Shown here one piece after another: positions 10,079 through 20,842 of a stretch of DNA of 64,000 nt. A program made the translations under genes and the position numbers. Within the stretch, counting starts at the first letter, position 1; each line of letters opens with the position of its first letter. The stretch lies in the NCBI RefSeq assembly GCF_014126615.1, contig NZ_CP059896.1:1436501-1500500 (forward strand), written 5' to 3'. The notes under the pieces were generated by a model, which was given only the letters and a program-made list of their open reading frames with translations, made no database searches and was not told the origin of the DNA. The stretch comes from Ciceribacter thiooxidans (GTDB taxonomy: Bacteria > Pseudomonadota > Alphaproteobacteria > Rhizobiales > Rhizobiaceae).

Positions 10079-10110
10079 AGCCCGTCGCGGTCAGTCTGAC
10101 CAGACGGGCT
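10079..10110. terminator. Inverted repeat between convergent gnd and lacI-type gene
   Basis: AGCCCGTC (10079-10086) pairs with GACGGGCT (10103-10110), and an inner GGTCAG/TGACC stem stacks inside it. The hairpin covers the last codons of the minus-strand regulator. It lacks a clear U-tract, so its role as a two-way transcription barrier is only likely. Confidence 0.5.
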
Positions 10111-11125
10111 CGCTCATGCTCTGGAGATGTTCGGGAGCGATGCCGTCGATGCGGGCGATCACCGCTTTTGCAAGTTCGCGGCCGGCGTGGCGCACGTCTT
10201 CGAAGGCGGTGATGATTTCCGGCCGGATCCATTTGAGGATCGGCGCCGATTCCTTCGAGACGAGGTCGATGTCGAGGCCGACGCGTTTCCCGGCTGCCTC
10301 GATACCGGCATTGACGGCGATGGTGGCGCTTCCGGCCGATGAGACGATGCCGTCCGGTGCATCGTCGGACCGCATCAGCGCCTCGATCGCATCGCGGATG
10401 TCCTGCAGCGGCGCGTCGATGTTGAGGCCGAGCGGCACTTCCTTTGCGCCGTGCTCGCGCAGCCCCTTCACGAAGCCTGTCCGGGTATGCGTGTAATACG
10501 AGAGCTTGCTCGGCGGCTGGAGGAGGGCGATCCGCCTGCGCCCGCGACGCACGAGGCGCTCGACCGCCTGTTGGGCGAAGGCCTCGTTGTCGAAATCGTG
10601 ATAGGGGTGAACAAGCCCGGCATCCGTGCGTCCATGGGTGGCGAACGGCATGTTCTGCTCGCAAAGCAGCCGCACGCGCGCGTCGTCCGGTTCGATCCGC
10701 GAAATGATGACGCCGTCCGCCGAGCCGGTGTCGAGAATGTAGCGCACCGGCAGCATCGGATCCTTGCTGTGGGAGTGCGGCGTCACGACGATGTGGTATG
10801 GCGTTCCCGTCAGTACCTCGGAAATGCCGAAGACCATCTGGCTCGAAAAGCCCATGATCTCCTCGTCGATACTGAGCACCAGTGCGATGACGTTGGTCTT
10901 GCCGGTGCGCAGGCGCACGCCGGCGCGGTTCGGCTGGTAGCCGAGCTGGCGGGCGACCATGCGAACCCGCTCCTTCGTGTCCGCCCCGATATCCGGCGCA
11001 TCCTTCAATGCCCTGGAGATCGTGGTGATGCCCAAGCCCGTCATATAGGCGATGGTCTTCAGTGTCGGCCGCTCGGCTGTCGTGCCGGTCGGCCTGCGGA
11101 CTTCAATCGCCTTACCCTTTTTCAT
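10091..11125 (-). CDS. LacI-family transcriptional regulator
   Basis: 344 residues. N-terminal LacI-type helix-turn-helix ([20 protein letters not shown], about 17-36) and hinge helix, then a periplasmic-binding-protein-like sensor domain. ATG 11125 (MKKGKAIEV) is preferred over an upstream ATG at 11185 because it leaves the usual short lead-in to the HTH. Divergent from the ABC transporter operon across a 450-bp region containing two near-identical palindromes with an AACGTT core. Probably the local repressor, relieved by a sugar ligand; the ligand is not known. Confidence 0.9.
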   Translation of the reverse strand: MKKGKAIEVRRPTGTTAERPTLKTIAYMTGLGITTISRALKDAPDIGADTKERVRMVARQLGYQPNRAGVRLRTGKTNVIALVLSIDEEIMGFSSQMVFGISEVLTGTPYHIVVTPHSHSKDPMLPVRYILDTGSADGVIISRIEPDDARVRLLCEQNMPFATHGRTDAGLVHPYHDFDNEAFAQQAVERLVRRGRRRIALLQPPSKLSYYTHTRTGFVKGLREHGAKEVPLGLNIDAPLQDIRDAIEALMRSDDAPDGIVSSAGSATIAVNAGIEAAGKRVGLDIDLVSKESAPILKWIRPEIITAFEDVRHAGRELAKAVIARIDGIAPEHLQSMSEPVWSD

Positions 11126-11225
11126 ATGTTCCCCGCCGCTTACGATGATCCGCATTATAGACACCGTCGAAGGCGCCGCAATCAATCCGGATCGGTCATT
11201 CAGAACAAGCGTAAGATGATCAATC

Positions 11226-11237
11226 TGAAACGTTGCA
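11226..11237. promoter_or_regulatory. Operator-like palindrome near the lacI-type gene
   Basis: TGAAACGTTGCA is a near-perfect palindrome around AACGTT, the CG-centred form typical of LacI-family operators. It lies about 100 bases upstream of the regulator start, consistent with autoregulation. Its reverse complement recurs, with one end-base change, at 11549. Confidence 0.5.
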
Positions 11238-11548
11238 GTGAATTTGTCGAGTGTTCAGGTGATAAAATTTTGACGGGAGCAACCAGCGGTATTTATCCAC
11301 GGTGAACCCTGGCCATTTTGCGCCTGCGAGAGAGAGGTGTGGCGCCGTCGGTGTCGAAATACCCGGCGATTTCGCTAAATTTCTGGCCAAAATATAGAAA
11401 ATCGCAATCGCTGCGGTGCAACGGCGGAACGGCGTTCGGCAAGGAATCTTGCTGCCGTACTTCGCGGGCAGGTTGAAAATAGTATTAAGAAAAGATTGTC
11501 GTCTCTTCCCGGTTGCGCGCACCGAGCGTTTCGCATAGATTTTTTACG

Positions 11549-11560
11549 GCAACGTTTCAG
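11549..11560. promoter_or_regulatory. Operator-like palindrome at the sugar ABC operon promoter
   Basis: GGCAACGTTTCA is the inverse of the 11226 site at 11 of 12 positions. It lies 15 bases before the substrate-binding-protein ATG and just after a weak promoter-like pair (TTGCGC near 11513, CATAGAT near 11534), where a bound repressor would block initiation. The rest of 11126-11575 holds no open reading frame that I can support. Confidence 0.5.
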
Positions 11561-11575
11561 TGAGGGAGGACACTC

Positions 11576-12811
11576 ATGAATTTTCGTCGTATTGCCATTT
11601 TGCTCACCGCCGGCGTGGCACTGCCGTTCGGGGCAGCCCAGGCGACCGATCTTGAAGTAACGCATTGGTGGACGTCGGGAGGCGAGGCGGCGGCGGTTGC
11701 CGAACTCGCCAAGGCGTTCGACGCGACCGGCAACAAATGGGTCGACGGCGCGATCGCCGGCTCCGGCGGCACCGCCCGCCCGATCATGATCAGCCGCATT
11801 ACCGGCGGAGACCCGATGGGCGCCACGCAGTTCAATCACGGCCGTCAGGCGGAGGAGCTTGTGCAGGCCGGATTGATGCGGGATCTCGATGCCGTGGCCG
11901 AGCGTGAGAAATGGCGTGAGGTTATCAAGCCGGCGAGCCTGCTCGAAAGCTGCACCATCGACGGCCACATCTATTGTGCTCCGGTCAACATCCACTCGTG
12001 GCAGTGGCTGTGGCTCTCGAACGCCGCCTTCGAGAAGGCGGGTGTCGCCGTTCCGAAGAACTGGGACGAGTTCGTCGCGGCCGCGCCGGCGCTGGAAAAG
12101 GCCGGCATCATCCCGCTCGCCGTCGGCGGCCAGGCCTGGCAGACGTCAGGCGCGTTCAACGTCATCATGGTCGCGCTTGCCGGCAAGGACAACTTCTACA
12201 AGGTCTACAAGGACAAGGATGCCGATTTCGCGGCTGGTCCGGAGATCACGAAGGTCTTCAAGGCGGCCGACGATGCACGCCGGATGTCGAAGGGATCCAA
12301 CGTGCAGGACTGGAACCAGGCCACCAATCTGGTGATCACCGGCAAGGCCGGCGGCCAGATCATGGGTGACTGGGCGCAGGGCGAGTTCCAGGTGGCCGGA
12401 CAGGTCGCCGGCAAGGACTACACCTGCCTGCCCGGCCTTGGCGTCAACGAGATCATCTCCACCGACGGCGATGCCTTCTACTTCCCGCTGCTGAAGGACG
12501 AGGCGAAATCCAAGGCGCAGGAGGAGCTTGCGTCCGTTCTTGTGAGCCCGAAGACACAGGTCGCATTCAACTTGAAGAAGGGCTCGCTGCCGATCCGCGG
12601 CGACGTCGATCTCAATGCGGCTAATGACTGCATGAAGAAGGGCCTCGACATTCTCGCCAAGGGCAATGTGGTGGAGAGCACCAACCAGCTCATGTCCGCC
12701 GACAGCCAGAAGCAGATCGAAGACCTGTTCTCCGAGTTCTTCGCCAATCCGTCGATGACGCCGGAAGACGCGCAGAAGCGCTTCGTCGACATCATCGCAT
12801 CCGCGGACTGA
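11576..12811 (+). CDS. CUT1 sugar ABC transporter substrate-binding protein
   Basis: 411-residue periplasmic solute-binding protein (family 1, GtsA/glucose-oligosaccharide type). A signal peptide ends near GAAQA (about residue 23), and the mature protein opens with DLEVTHWWTSGGE, a common start in this family. Ribosome-binding site GGGAGGA lies nine bases upstream. First gene of the transporter operon. Neighbouring glycosidases suggest a plant-derived sugar or oligosaccharide as substrate; the sequence alone does not tell which. Confidence 0.92.
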   Translation: MNFRRIAILLTAGVALPFGAAQATDLEVTHWWTSGGEAAAVAELAKAFDATGNKWVDGAIAGSGGTARPIMISRITGGDPMGATQFNHGRQAEELVQAGLMRDLDAVAEREKWREVIKPASLLESCTIDGHIYCAPVNIHSWQWLWLSNAAFEKAGVAVPKNWDEFVAAAPALEKAGIIPLAVGGQAWQTSGAFNVIMVALAGKDNFYKVYKDKDADFAAGPEITKVFKAADDARRMSKGSNVQDWNQATNLVITGKAGGQIMGDWAQGEFQVAGQVAGKDYTCLPGLGVNEIISTDGDAFYFPLLKDEAKSKAQEELASVLVSPKTQVAFNLKKGSLPIRGDVDLNAANDCMKKGLDILAKGNVVESTNQLMSADSQKQIEDLFSEFFANPSMTPEDAQKRFVDIIASAD

Positions 12812-12974
12812 GGCGCGGCATCGCCCGTCGGCCGTCGGCTCCTGTCCGGCGGCCGGCCTGCCTCTTTGCCGCGGCGCGGGGAGGTGCGAAGGTGTCCGGT
12901 TTTCCGCCACGGCCGGTACGAGCCAGGCGTGACGTCTCCAGTTGCCTTCGATTGCGAATGAGGAGGACAGATTC

Positions 12975-13877
12975 ATGACGGGCCAGACTTATGCCGGTCG
13001 ACCCAACAAGCTCTTGCGCAATCTCAATGCGAAGATTGCCTCCATTCCGATGATACTCGTCGCCGTCGTCATCTTTCTCGGCGGCACGATCTGGACTGTG
13101 GTCTATTCGTTCACCAATTCGAAGCTTCTGCCGCGGCTGAAATTCGTCGGCATCGAGCAATACGAGCGCCTGTGGGTGGCGCCGCGCTGGATCGTCTCGA
13201 TCGAGAATCTCGCGATCTACGGCCTCTTCACGCTGGTCTTCAGCCTGGTGATCGGCTTCCTGCTTGCGGCGCTCATGGACCAGAAGATCCGGTTCGAAAA
13301 CACGTTCCGGACGATCTTTCTCTATCCTTTTGCGCTCTCCTTCATCGTCACCGGCCTTGTCTGGCAGTGGGTGCTCAACCCGGAATTCGGTATTCAGTCG
13401 GTGGTTCGCAGCCTCGGATGGACGAGCTTCACCTTCGACCCTCTCTATAATTCCGAGATCGTCATCTACGGCATCCTGATCGCAGGTCTGTGGCAGGGGA
13501 CCGGTCTCGTGATGTGCCTGCTGCTCGCCGGCTTGCGCGGCATCGATGAGGACATCTGGAAGGCGGCGCGTGTCGACGGCATTCCGATGTGGAGGACTTA
13601 CCTCTTCATCGTCATCCCGATGATGCGGCCGGTCTTCATTACCACGCTCGTCATCATCGCGAGCGGCATCGTGCGCGTCTACGACCTCGTCGTCGCCCAG
13701 ACCAGCGGCGGCCCCGGCATCGCCTCGGAAGTGCCGGCGAAATACGTCTACGACTACATGTTCCAGGCGCAGAACCTCGGGCAGGGCTTTGCCGCGTCGA
13801 CGATGATGCTGATCACCGTCTCCATCATTATCATTCCCTGGGCCTATCTCGAATTCGGAGGAAAGAAGCGTGGCTAA
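12975..13877 (+). CDS. CUT1 sugar ABC transporter permease (MalF type)
   Basis: 300 residues with six predicted membrane helices. The EAA-loop region reads EDIWKAARVDGIPMWRTY near 205, the contact site for the ATPase. The ATG at 12975 follows GAGGACAG; the frame opens at 12942 but the upstream part has no better start. It is separated from the binding-protein gene by 163 G+C-rich bases, enough for an attenuating hairpin that would favour high binding-protein expression. Confidence 0.92.
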   Translation: MTGQTYAGRPNKLLRNLNAKIASIPMILVAVVIFLGGTIWTVVYSFTNSKLLPRLKFVGIEQYERLWVAPRWIVSIENLAIYGLFTLVFSLVIGFLLAALMDQKIRFENTFRTIFLYPFALSFIVTGLVWQWVLNPEFGIQSVVRSLGWTSFTFDPLYNSEIVIYGILIAGLWQGTGLVMCLLLAGLRGIDEDIWKAARVDGIPMWRTYLFIVIPMMRPVFITTLVIIASGIVRVYDLVVAQTSGGPGIASEVPAKYVYDYMFQAQNLGQGFAASTMMLITVSIIIIPWAYLEFGGKKRG

Positions 13878-14814
13878 TCCCGGCTCCCTCAACACGACCG
13901 CGGCCGCGCTCGACGCCTCTTCCGGCCGGCTCGGCTCCGAGCCGCGTGGCGCCCGGCCCCGACGGGTCCTCTCGTCGCGCAACATCATCATCTACGGCAC
14001 GCTCTTCGTCGCTGCCGCCTATTACCTGTTGCCGCTCTACGTGATGGTGATGACCTCGCTCAAGGGCATGCCGGAAATCCGGCTCGGCAACATCTTCTCG
14101 CCGCCGGTGGAAATCACTTTCGAGCCATGGGGCAAGGCGTGGGCGACCGCCTGCACCGGGCTCAACTGCGACGGGCTTTCGCGCGGCTTCTGGAATTCGG
14201 TCCGGATCACCGTTCCCTCGACCCTGGTGTCGATCCTGATCGCATCGGTCAACGGCTACGCGCTCGCCAACTGGCGCTTCAAGGGCGCCGACCTCTTCTT
14301 CACCATCCTCATCATCGGCGCCTTCATTCCCTATCAGGTGATGATCTATCCGATCGTCATCGTGCTGCGCGAGATGGGCATCTACGGCACGCTGACCGGC
14401 CTCGTCATCGTGCACACGATCTTCGGCATGCCGATCCTGACGCTGCTCTTCCGCAACTATTTCACCTCGCTGCCGGAAGAACTCTTCAAGGCGGCGCGTA
14501 TCGACGGGGCGGGCTTCTGGCAGATCTATTTCCGCATCATGCTGCCGATGTCGCTGCCGATCTTCGTGGTCGCGATGATCCTGCAGGTTACCGGCATCTG
14601 GAACGACTTCCTGTTCGGTGTGGTGTTCACGCGACCCGAATACTACCCGATGACCGTCCAGCTCAACAACATCGTCAACTCCGTCCAGGGCGTGAAGGAG
14701 TACAACGTCAACATGGCCGCAACGCTGCTGACCGGCGCGGTTCCGCTCATCGTCTACTTCGTCTCCGGACGCCTCTTCGTCCGGGGCATCGCCGCCGGCG
14801 CAGTCAAGGGTTAA
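13870..14814 (+). CDS. CUT1 sugar ABC transporter permease (MalG type)
   Basis: 314 residues, GTG start overlapping the previous gene by eight bases. The N-terminal 35 residues are a hydrophilic tail. Six membrane helices and the EAA motif EELFKAARIDGAGFWQIY near 207 follow. It pairs with the 12975 permease to form the membrane channel of the importer. Confidence 0.92.
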   Translation: MANPGSLNTTAAALDASSGRLGSEPRGARPRRVLSSRNIIIYGTLFVAAAYYLLPLYVMVMTSLKGMPEIRLGNIFSPPVEITFEPWGKAWATACTGLNCDGLSRGFWNSVRITVPSTLVSILIASVNGYALANWRFKGADLFFTILIIGAFIPYQVMIYPIVIVLREMGIYGTLTGLVIVHTIFGMPILTLLFRNYFTSLPEELFKAARIDGAGFWQIYFRIMLPMSLPIFVVAMILQVTGIWNDFLFGVVFTRPEYYPMTVQLNNIVNSVQGVKEYNVNMAATLLTGAVPLIVYFVSGRLFVRGIAAGAVKG

Positions 14815-14819
14815 GCAAG

Positions 14820-15911
14820 ATGTCGCATTCTGTCTCCATCAAGGATCTGTCTTTGAGCTTCGGCGCCGTGAAGGTGCTGCAAAACCTCGATCTCGATATC
14901 CGTGACGGCGAGTTCCTCGTCCTGCTCGGCTCGTCCGGCTGCGGAAAGTCGACGCTGCTGAACTGCATCGCCGGTCTGCTCGAGCCGACCGACGGGCAGA
15001 TCTTCATCAAGGATCGCAACGTCACCTGGGAGGAGCCGAAGGATCGCGGCATCGGCATGGTGTTCCAGTCCTACGCGCTCTATCCGCAGATGAGCGTGGA
15101 GAAGAACCTCTCTTTTGGGCTGCAGGTCGCAAAGGTGCCGAAGCCGGAGATCGAAAAGCGCGTGGAGCGCGCCGCCGAGATCCTGCAGATCGGGCCGCTC
15201 CTCAAGCGCAAGCCGGCGGAGCTCTCCGGCGGACAGCGCCAGCGCGTCGCGATCGGCCGCGCTCTGGTGCGCGATGTCGACGTCTTCCTGTTCGACGAGC
15301 CGCTCTCGAACCTCGATGCCAAGCTGCGCTCGGAACTGCGCGTCGAGATCAAGCGGCTGCACCAGTCGCTCAACAACACGATGATCTACGTCACCCACGA
15401 CCAGATCGAGGCACTGACGCTCGCCGACCGCATCGCCATCATGAAGAGCGGCGTCATCCAGCAGCTCGACGACCCGATGACGATCTACAACCGTCCGCGC
15501 AATCTCTTCGTCGCCGGCTTCATCGGCTCGCCGTCGATGAACTTCATCCGCGGCGAAATCGCCGAACGCGGCGGGCGCCGGGTCTTCCACACCGATGGCG
15601 TCGACTTCTCGCTTGACGGCTACGACGCGAACGGCACGCTTGCCGCCGGGCGCAAGGTCGTCCTCGGCGTGCGTCCCGAACATGTCCTCCTCGACGAGGA
15701 CATCGTCGGTTCGGATGAAATCCACGAGGCGGTGGTGGATATCGAGGAGCCGATGGGTGCCGACAATCTGCTGTGGCTGAAGCATGCCGGCCATGTGCTC
15801 GGGGTTCGTACCGGCGGCACCCGCCGCTACCGGCCGGGTACGAAGGTGCGCCTCGGTTTCGACATGGCCGTCGCCTCGCTCTTCGACGCTGTGACGGAGG
15901 ACCGGATTTGA
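14820..15911 (+). CDS. CUT1 sugar ABC transporter ATP-binding protein (UgpC/MalK type)
   Basis: 363-residue ATPase of the importer. Walker A GSSGCGKST near 38, Q-loop FQSYALYP near 83, signature LSGGQRQR near 136, Walker B VFLFDEP near 157 and H-loop THDQ near 192. The C-terminal part (from about 240) is the TOBE/regulatory domain found in MalK-type subunits. The ATG at 14820 lies five bases after the preceding stop; longer upstream readings of the frame are shadows of the permease gene. Confidence 0.93.
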   Translation: MSHSVSIKDLSLSFGAVKVLQNLDLDIRDGEFLVLLGSSGCGKSTLLNCIAGLLEPTDGQIFIKDRNVTWEEPKDRGIGMVFQSYALYPQMSVEKNLSFGLQVAKVPKPEIEKRVERAAEILQIGPLLKRKPAELSGGQRQRVAIGRALVRDVDVFLFDEPLSNLDAKLRSELRVEIKRLHQSLNNTMIYVTHDQIEALTLADRIAIMKSGVIQQLDDPMTIYNRPRNLFVAGFIGSPSMNFIRGEIAERGGRRVFHTDGVDFSLDGYDANGTLAAGRKVVLGVRPEHVLLDEDIVGSDEIHEAVVDIEEPMGADNLLWLKHAGHVLGVRTGGTRRYRPGTKVRLGFDMAVASLFDAVTEDRI

Positions 15912-15928
15912 GTGCCAGCGTCCGCGTG

Positions 15929-16174
15929 AACATACCCCCCTCTGCCCTGCCGGGCATCTCCCCCTCAAGGGGGAGATCGCCGGGTTTCCGGCGCACCGAT
16001 CTGCCTCTGATGCTGGCGCGAGCCGAGGCGTCGATGGGCTTTCGCCCTGGACTTCGGGAAACCTCGCGTGGAGCGGCGCAGCGCATGTTTCGTCCTGCTC
16101 ACGAGATGCGGCGGCTGACGCACGTCGATCTCCCCCCTTGAGGGGAGATGGCCGGCAGGCCAGAGGGGGGTGTT
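15929..16174. repeat. Rhizobial palindromic intergenic repeat (RIME-like), two inverted arms
   Basis: The left arm (15929-15977) and the reverse complement of the right arm (16128-16174) are nearly identical over about 47 bases, including the CCCCCTCTG and CTCAAGGGGGAGAT blocks. Each arm also folds on itself. The element fills the gap between the ABC ATPase and the GH2 gene and could act as a processing or attenuation hairpin in the transcript. Confidence 0.75.
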
Positions 16175-16201
16175 CGTGCCTTCGACAGATGGACTGAGAC
16201 T

Positions 16202-18652
16202 ATGACATCGCCCTCGACCATCATCGATCTCTCCGGCGAGTGGCAGCTCTCCTCGCGTGACGGTGAGCACAGCTGCACGATCCTGCTGCCCGGTGACGTG
16301 CATTCGGCCCTGCAGGCGGCGGGCATCATTCCGGACCCCTATATCGGGCGCAACGAGGAGCGCGTGCAGTGGGTCGCGGAGCGCGACTGGGTGCTCGAAA
16401 GGACCTTCTTTCTCGATTCTCCTGACGGTCGTTTCTATCTCGATCTCGACTATGTCGATACGGTTGCCGTCGTCTTCGTCAACGACATCCCGGTGCTTTC
16501 CTCGGACAACTGCTTCCGGCGCTACCGGCCGGACGTGTCGGAAGCGCTGGAACCGGGCGAGAACCGCATCCGCATTCTGCTGCATTCGTCGGTCGCGGCA
16601 GGCGCCGAGCGGCAGGCGCGCCAGCCATTCTATGTTCCTTATTCGACCACCAATTCGCCGATCCCGAACGGCAACATGCTGCGCAAGCCGCAATGCCATT
16701 TCGGCTGGGACTGGAATATCGCGCTGGCGCCGCTCGGCGTATACGGGACTGTCGCGCTGAAGGCCCTCGATCCGGCGCGCGTCGAGCATCTCGTCACCCG
16801 GCAGGTGCACAACGAGGATGGCAGCGTCGATCTCCACATCACGCTGACGCTCTACGCGGACGAGCCGGCCGTCGTGCCGGTACATTTCGATCTCGACGGC
16901 GAGCGGGTGCTGCTCGATTGCGGCATCGACGCCGGCGAAACGACGATCCCGCACGTCTTCCATATCGAGGCGCCAAAGCTCTGGTGGCCGGCGGGCAGCG
17001 GCGAACAGGCGCTCTACTGCCTGACCGTCGAGATCCCCGGCGAGGTGGTGACACGGCAGATCGGTCTCAGGACCGTCGAACTCGTCACCGGTGCGGACGA
17101 GGCGGGTAGCCGCTTCGCCTTCCGTATCAACGGGCGGGAGATCTTCTGTCGCGGCGCGAACTGGATTCCGGCGGACGCGCTCTTTTCGCGGACCTCACGG
17201 GAGAAGACCGAGGACCTCTTACGCTCGGCGGTCGAGGCCAACATGAACATGATCCGCGTCTGGGGCGGCGGGTTCTACGAGCACGACTGGTTCTACGATC
17301 TCTGCGACCGGCTCGGCCTCATGGTTTGGCAGGATTTCATGTTCGCCTGCAATCTCTATCCCTGCACCGAGGACTTTCTCGCGAACGTCGCCGAGGAGGT
17401 GGACTACCAGGTCAGGCGTCTCTCCTCGCACGCCTCCATCGTGGTCTGGTGCGGCGACAACGAACTCGTCGGCGCGCTCACCTGGTTCCCGGAATCGCGC
17501 GACAACCGCGACCGTTATCTCGTCGCCTACGACCGCCTCAACCGCACCATCGAGCAGGGGCTGAAGAAGGCGGCGCCGGAGGCGATCTGGTGGCCGTCGA
17601 GCCCGGCTTCCGGCTATCTCGACTACGGCGATGCCTGGCATGCCGACGGCTCGGGCGACATGCATTACTGGTCGGTCTGGCACGAAAATAAGAGTTTCGA
17701 TAATTACCGAACTGTCAAACCGCGCTTCTGCTCGGAATTCGGCTTCCAGTCCTACACCTCGCTTCCGGTCATCCGCGGTTTCGCCGAGGCGAAGGACATG
17801 AATATCGCCTCGCCGGTGATCGAACTGCACCAGAAGAACGCCGGCGGCAACGAGCGGATCGCCGGGACCATGTTCCGCTATTTCCGTTTCCCGAAGGATT
17901 TTCCCAACTTCGTCTATCTCTCGCAGATCCAGCAGGGACTGGCGATCAGGACGGCGGTCGACTACTGGCGTTCGCTGAAGCCCCATTGCATGGGAACCCT
18001 CTACTGGCAGCTCAACGACACCTGGCCGGTCGCCTCCTGGGCGAGCCTCGATTACGGCGGCGGGTGGAAGGCGATGCATTACATGGCGCGCCGCTTCTTC
18101 CAGCCGATCACGGTCGCGGCGATCCCGTCCGAAGACGGCAAAGAGGTTCGCTTCTCGATGGTCAACGACACGCCGGAGCCTGCGGTGGTCGACATGAACC
18201 TTTTCGCAGTTACGCTGGGCGGCGAGAAGATCCCCTTGCGGATGGCGAGCGGGACGTGCCCGCCCGACCGGGCAGAGACGCTGCTCATCATCGCGGCGGG
18301 CGACATACCGCCCGGTTCTATCCTCGCCTGGAGCTTCATCGCCAACGGGACGAGCGGTGAGGGCCATTACGTCCACGGCACTTACAAGGCACTCGACCTC
18401 GCACCGTCAGGCCTGACGCTGCAGGCGGCGCCGGGGCAGGGCGGCACGGTCGAGATCACCGTCTCCGCGCGCGGTCTCGCGCTCTTCGTGATGATCGAGT
18501 GTGATATCGCCGGCCGCTACTCCGACAACGCCTTCGACCTTGCCGCGGGCGAAAGCCGCGTCGTGACCTTCGCGCCGGCCGCGCCGCTCGCGCCGGGCAG
18601 CGTGCCGGACTTCACCCTCTACGACCTCTATTCCTGCCAGGCCGCGACCTGA
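16202..18652 (+). CDS. Glycoside hydrolase family 2, beta-mannosidase-like
   Basis: 816 residues, no signal peptide, so cytoplasmic. The GH2 layout is a jelly-roll sugar-binding domain (about 1-170), Ig-like domain and TIM barrel, then beta-sandwich domains. The acid/base Glu lies in WCGDNELVGAL near 420 and the nucleophile Glu in RFCSEFGFQSY near 515, as in beta-mannosidases. WGGGFYEHDWFYDLCD near 357 is also typical. It probably cleaves imported beta-linked mannosyl oligosaccharides. ATG 16202 begins after the repeat; a frame extension into the repeat (16148) is rejected as a start. Confidence 0.9.
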   Translation: MTSPSTIIDLSGEWQLSSRDGEHSCTILLPGDVHSALQAAGIIPDPYIGRNEERVQWVAERDWVLERTFFLDSPDGRFYLDLDYVDTVAVVFVNDIPVLSSDNCFRRYRPDVSEALEPGENRIRILLHSSVAAGAERQARQPFYVPYSTTNSPIPNGNMLRKPQCHFGWDWNIALAPLGVYGTVALKALDPARVEHLVTRQVHNEDGSVDLHITLTLYADEPAVVPVHFDLDGERVLLDCGIDAGETTIPHVFHIEAPKLWWPAGSGEQALYCLTVEIPGEVVTRQIGLRTVELVTGADEAGSRFAFRINGREIFCRGANWIPADALFSRTSREKTEDLLRSAVEANMNMIRVWGGGFYEHDWFYDLCDRLGLMVWQDFMFACNLYPCTEDFLANVAEEVDYQVRRLSSHASIVVWCGDNELVGALTWFPESRDNRDRYLVAYDRLNRTIEQGLKKAAPEAIWWPSSPASGYLDYGDAWHADGSGDMHYWSVWHENKSFDNYRTVKPRFCSEFGFQSYTSLPVIRGFAEAKDMNIASPVIELHQKNAGGNERIAGTMFRYFRFPKDFPNFVYLSQIQQGLAIRTAVDYWRSLKPHCMGTLYWQLNDTWPVASWASLDYGGGWKAMHYMARRFFQPITVAAIPSEDGKEVRFSMVNDTPEPAVVDMNLFAVTLGGEKIPLRMASGTCPPDRAETLLIIAAGDIPPGSILAWSFIANGTSGEGHYVHGTYKALDLAPSGLTLQAAPGQGGTVEITVSARGLALFVMIECDIAGRYSDNAFDLAAGESRVVTFAPAAPLAPGSVPDFTLYDLYSCQAAT

Positions 18653-18716
18653 CCTTTCCGCAGCCCGCCGACCAGAACCCCCGGGGCACCACCCGAACCC
18701 TACGAGGAGACTACAA

Positions 18717-19478
18717 ATGACGAAACTCGGCTTCCAGCTCTACAGCGCCCGCAACTTCCAGCCCTTTTCCGAGGTCTTTCCGAAGCTCTCCGCCGCCGGC
18801 TACAAGGAGGTCGAGGGGTATGGCGCCATGTACGCCTCGCTCGACGATGCCGGTGTTGCCGCGCTGCGGGCCGATCTCGACCGCAACGGGCTCGCCATGC
18901 CGACCGCCCATTTCAGCCTCGACATGCTGGAGGAAGATCCGAAGCGCGTGCTGAAGATCGCCGGGACGCTCGGCATCGAGGCGATCTATTGCCCCTTTCT
19001 CACGCCGGACAAGCGCCCGACAGACGCGCGCGGCTGGTTCGCCTTCGGCCAGCGGCTGCAGGAGGCCGGCGAGCCTGTCCGTGATGCAGGGCTGGTCTTC
19101 GGCTGGCACAATCATGACTTCGAATTCGCCACCCTCGATGACGGCTCGACGCCGCAGGAGCAGATTTTCGCCGGCGGCCCGGATCTCTCCTGGGAAGCCG
19201 ACATCGCCTGGGTGATCCGCGGCGGCGCCGACCCGCTGGCCTGGATCGAAAGCTACGGCAAGCGCATCAGCTCCGTCCACGTTAAGGACATTGCGCCGGC
19301 GGGACAGAACGCCGACGAGGACGGCTGGGCCGATGTCGGTCACGGTGCCGTCGACTGGAAGGGCATCGTCGACGCCCTGAAGGCACATCCTGTCCGCCAT
19401 TTCATCGTTGAGCATGACAATCCCAACGACCTCGACCGGCTGATCACCCGGTCGATCGCCTCCTTCAACAGCTACTGA
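18717..19478 (+). CDS. Sugar phosphate isomerase/epimerase (AP-endonuclease-2 superfamily TIM barrel)
   Basis: 253 residues of the xylose-isomerase-like TIM-barrel superfamily. Likely metal-binding residues lie in VFGWHNHDFEF near 125, EADIAWV near 160 and SVHVKDI near 185. Such enzymes interconvert keto- and aldo-sugars or epimerise inositol derivatives; the exact substrate cannot be read. The start follows ACGAGGAG, and 64 bases separate it from the glycosidase. Confidence 0.85.
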   Translation: MTKLGFQLYSARNFQPFSEVFPKLSAAGYKEVEGYGAMYASLDDAGVAALRADLDRNGLAMPTAHFSLDMLEEDPKRVLKIAGTLGIEAIYCPFLTPDKRPTDARGWFAFGQRLQEAGEPVRDAGLVFGWHNHDFEFATLDDGSTPQEQIFAGGPDLSWEADIAWVIRGGADPLAWIESYGKRISSVHVKDIAPAGQNADEDGWADVGHGAVDWKGIVDALKAHPVRHFIVEHDNPNDLDRLITRSIASFNSY

Positions 19479-19506
19479 CCATTACAGAAACATTCGGAAC
19501 GTCCCC

Positions 19507-20640
<1,134 letters not shown>

Positions 20641-20688
20641 CGGAGGGCGGTGAAGCCGGTATGAGGAAAAGCGTCTGGCCGCCCTCAT

Positions 20689-20803
20689 CCGGCTGCCGCC
20701 ACCTTCTCCCCGCTGGCGGGGAGAAGGTGGCGGCACGACCTCGCCACTTTCTCCTTCTCCCCGATCACGGGGAGAAGGTCCCGGCAGGGGGATGAGGGGC
20801 GGT
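20689..20803. repeat. Palindromic intergenic repeat (CCTTCTCCCCG type)
   Basis: Contains two hairpins, CCTTCTCCCCGC with GCGGGGAGAAGG near 20703-20728 and CTTCTCCCCG with CGGGGAGAAG near 20753-20778, framed by CCCTCATCCGGC and its inverse GGATGAGGGGC. The same building blocks recur at 21903, 59591-60190 and inside uvrB, so this is a dispersed family. Confidence 0.75.
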
Positions 20804-20842
20804 CTCGAAAGGCAAATACCGCCTCTGTAACTGGAGACTTTC

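Noticed and set aside
15929..16174. Insertion sequence
   Set aside because: Long inverted arms but no transposase frame and no target duplication; better explained as a mosaic palindromic repeat.
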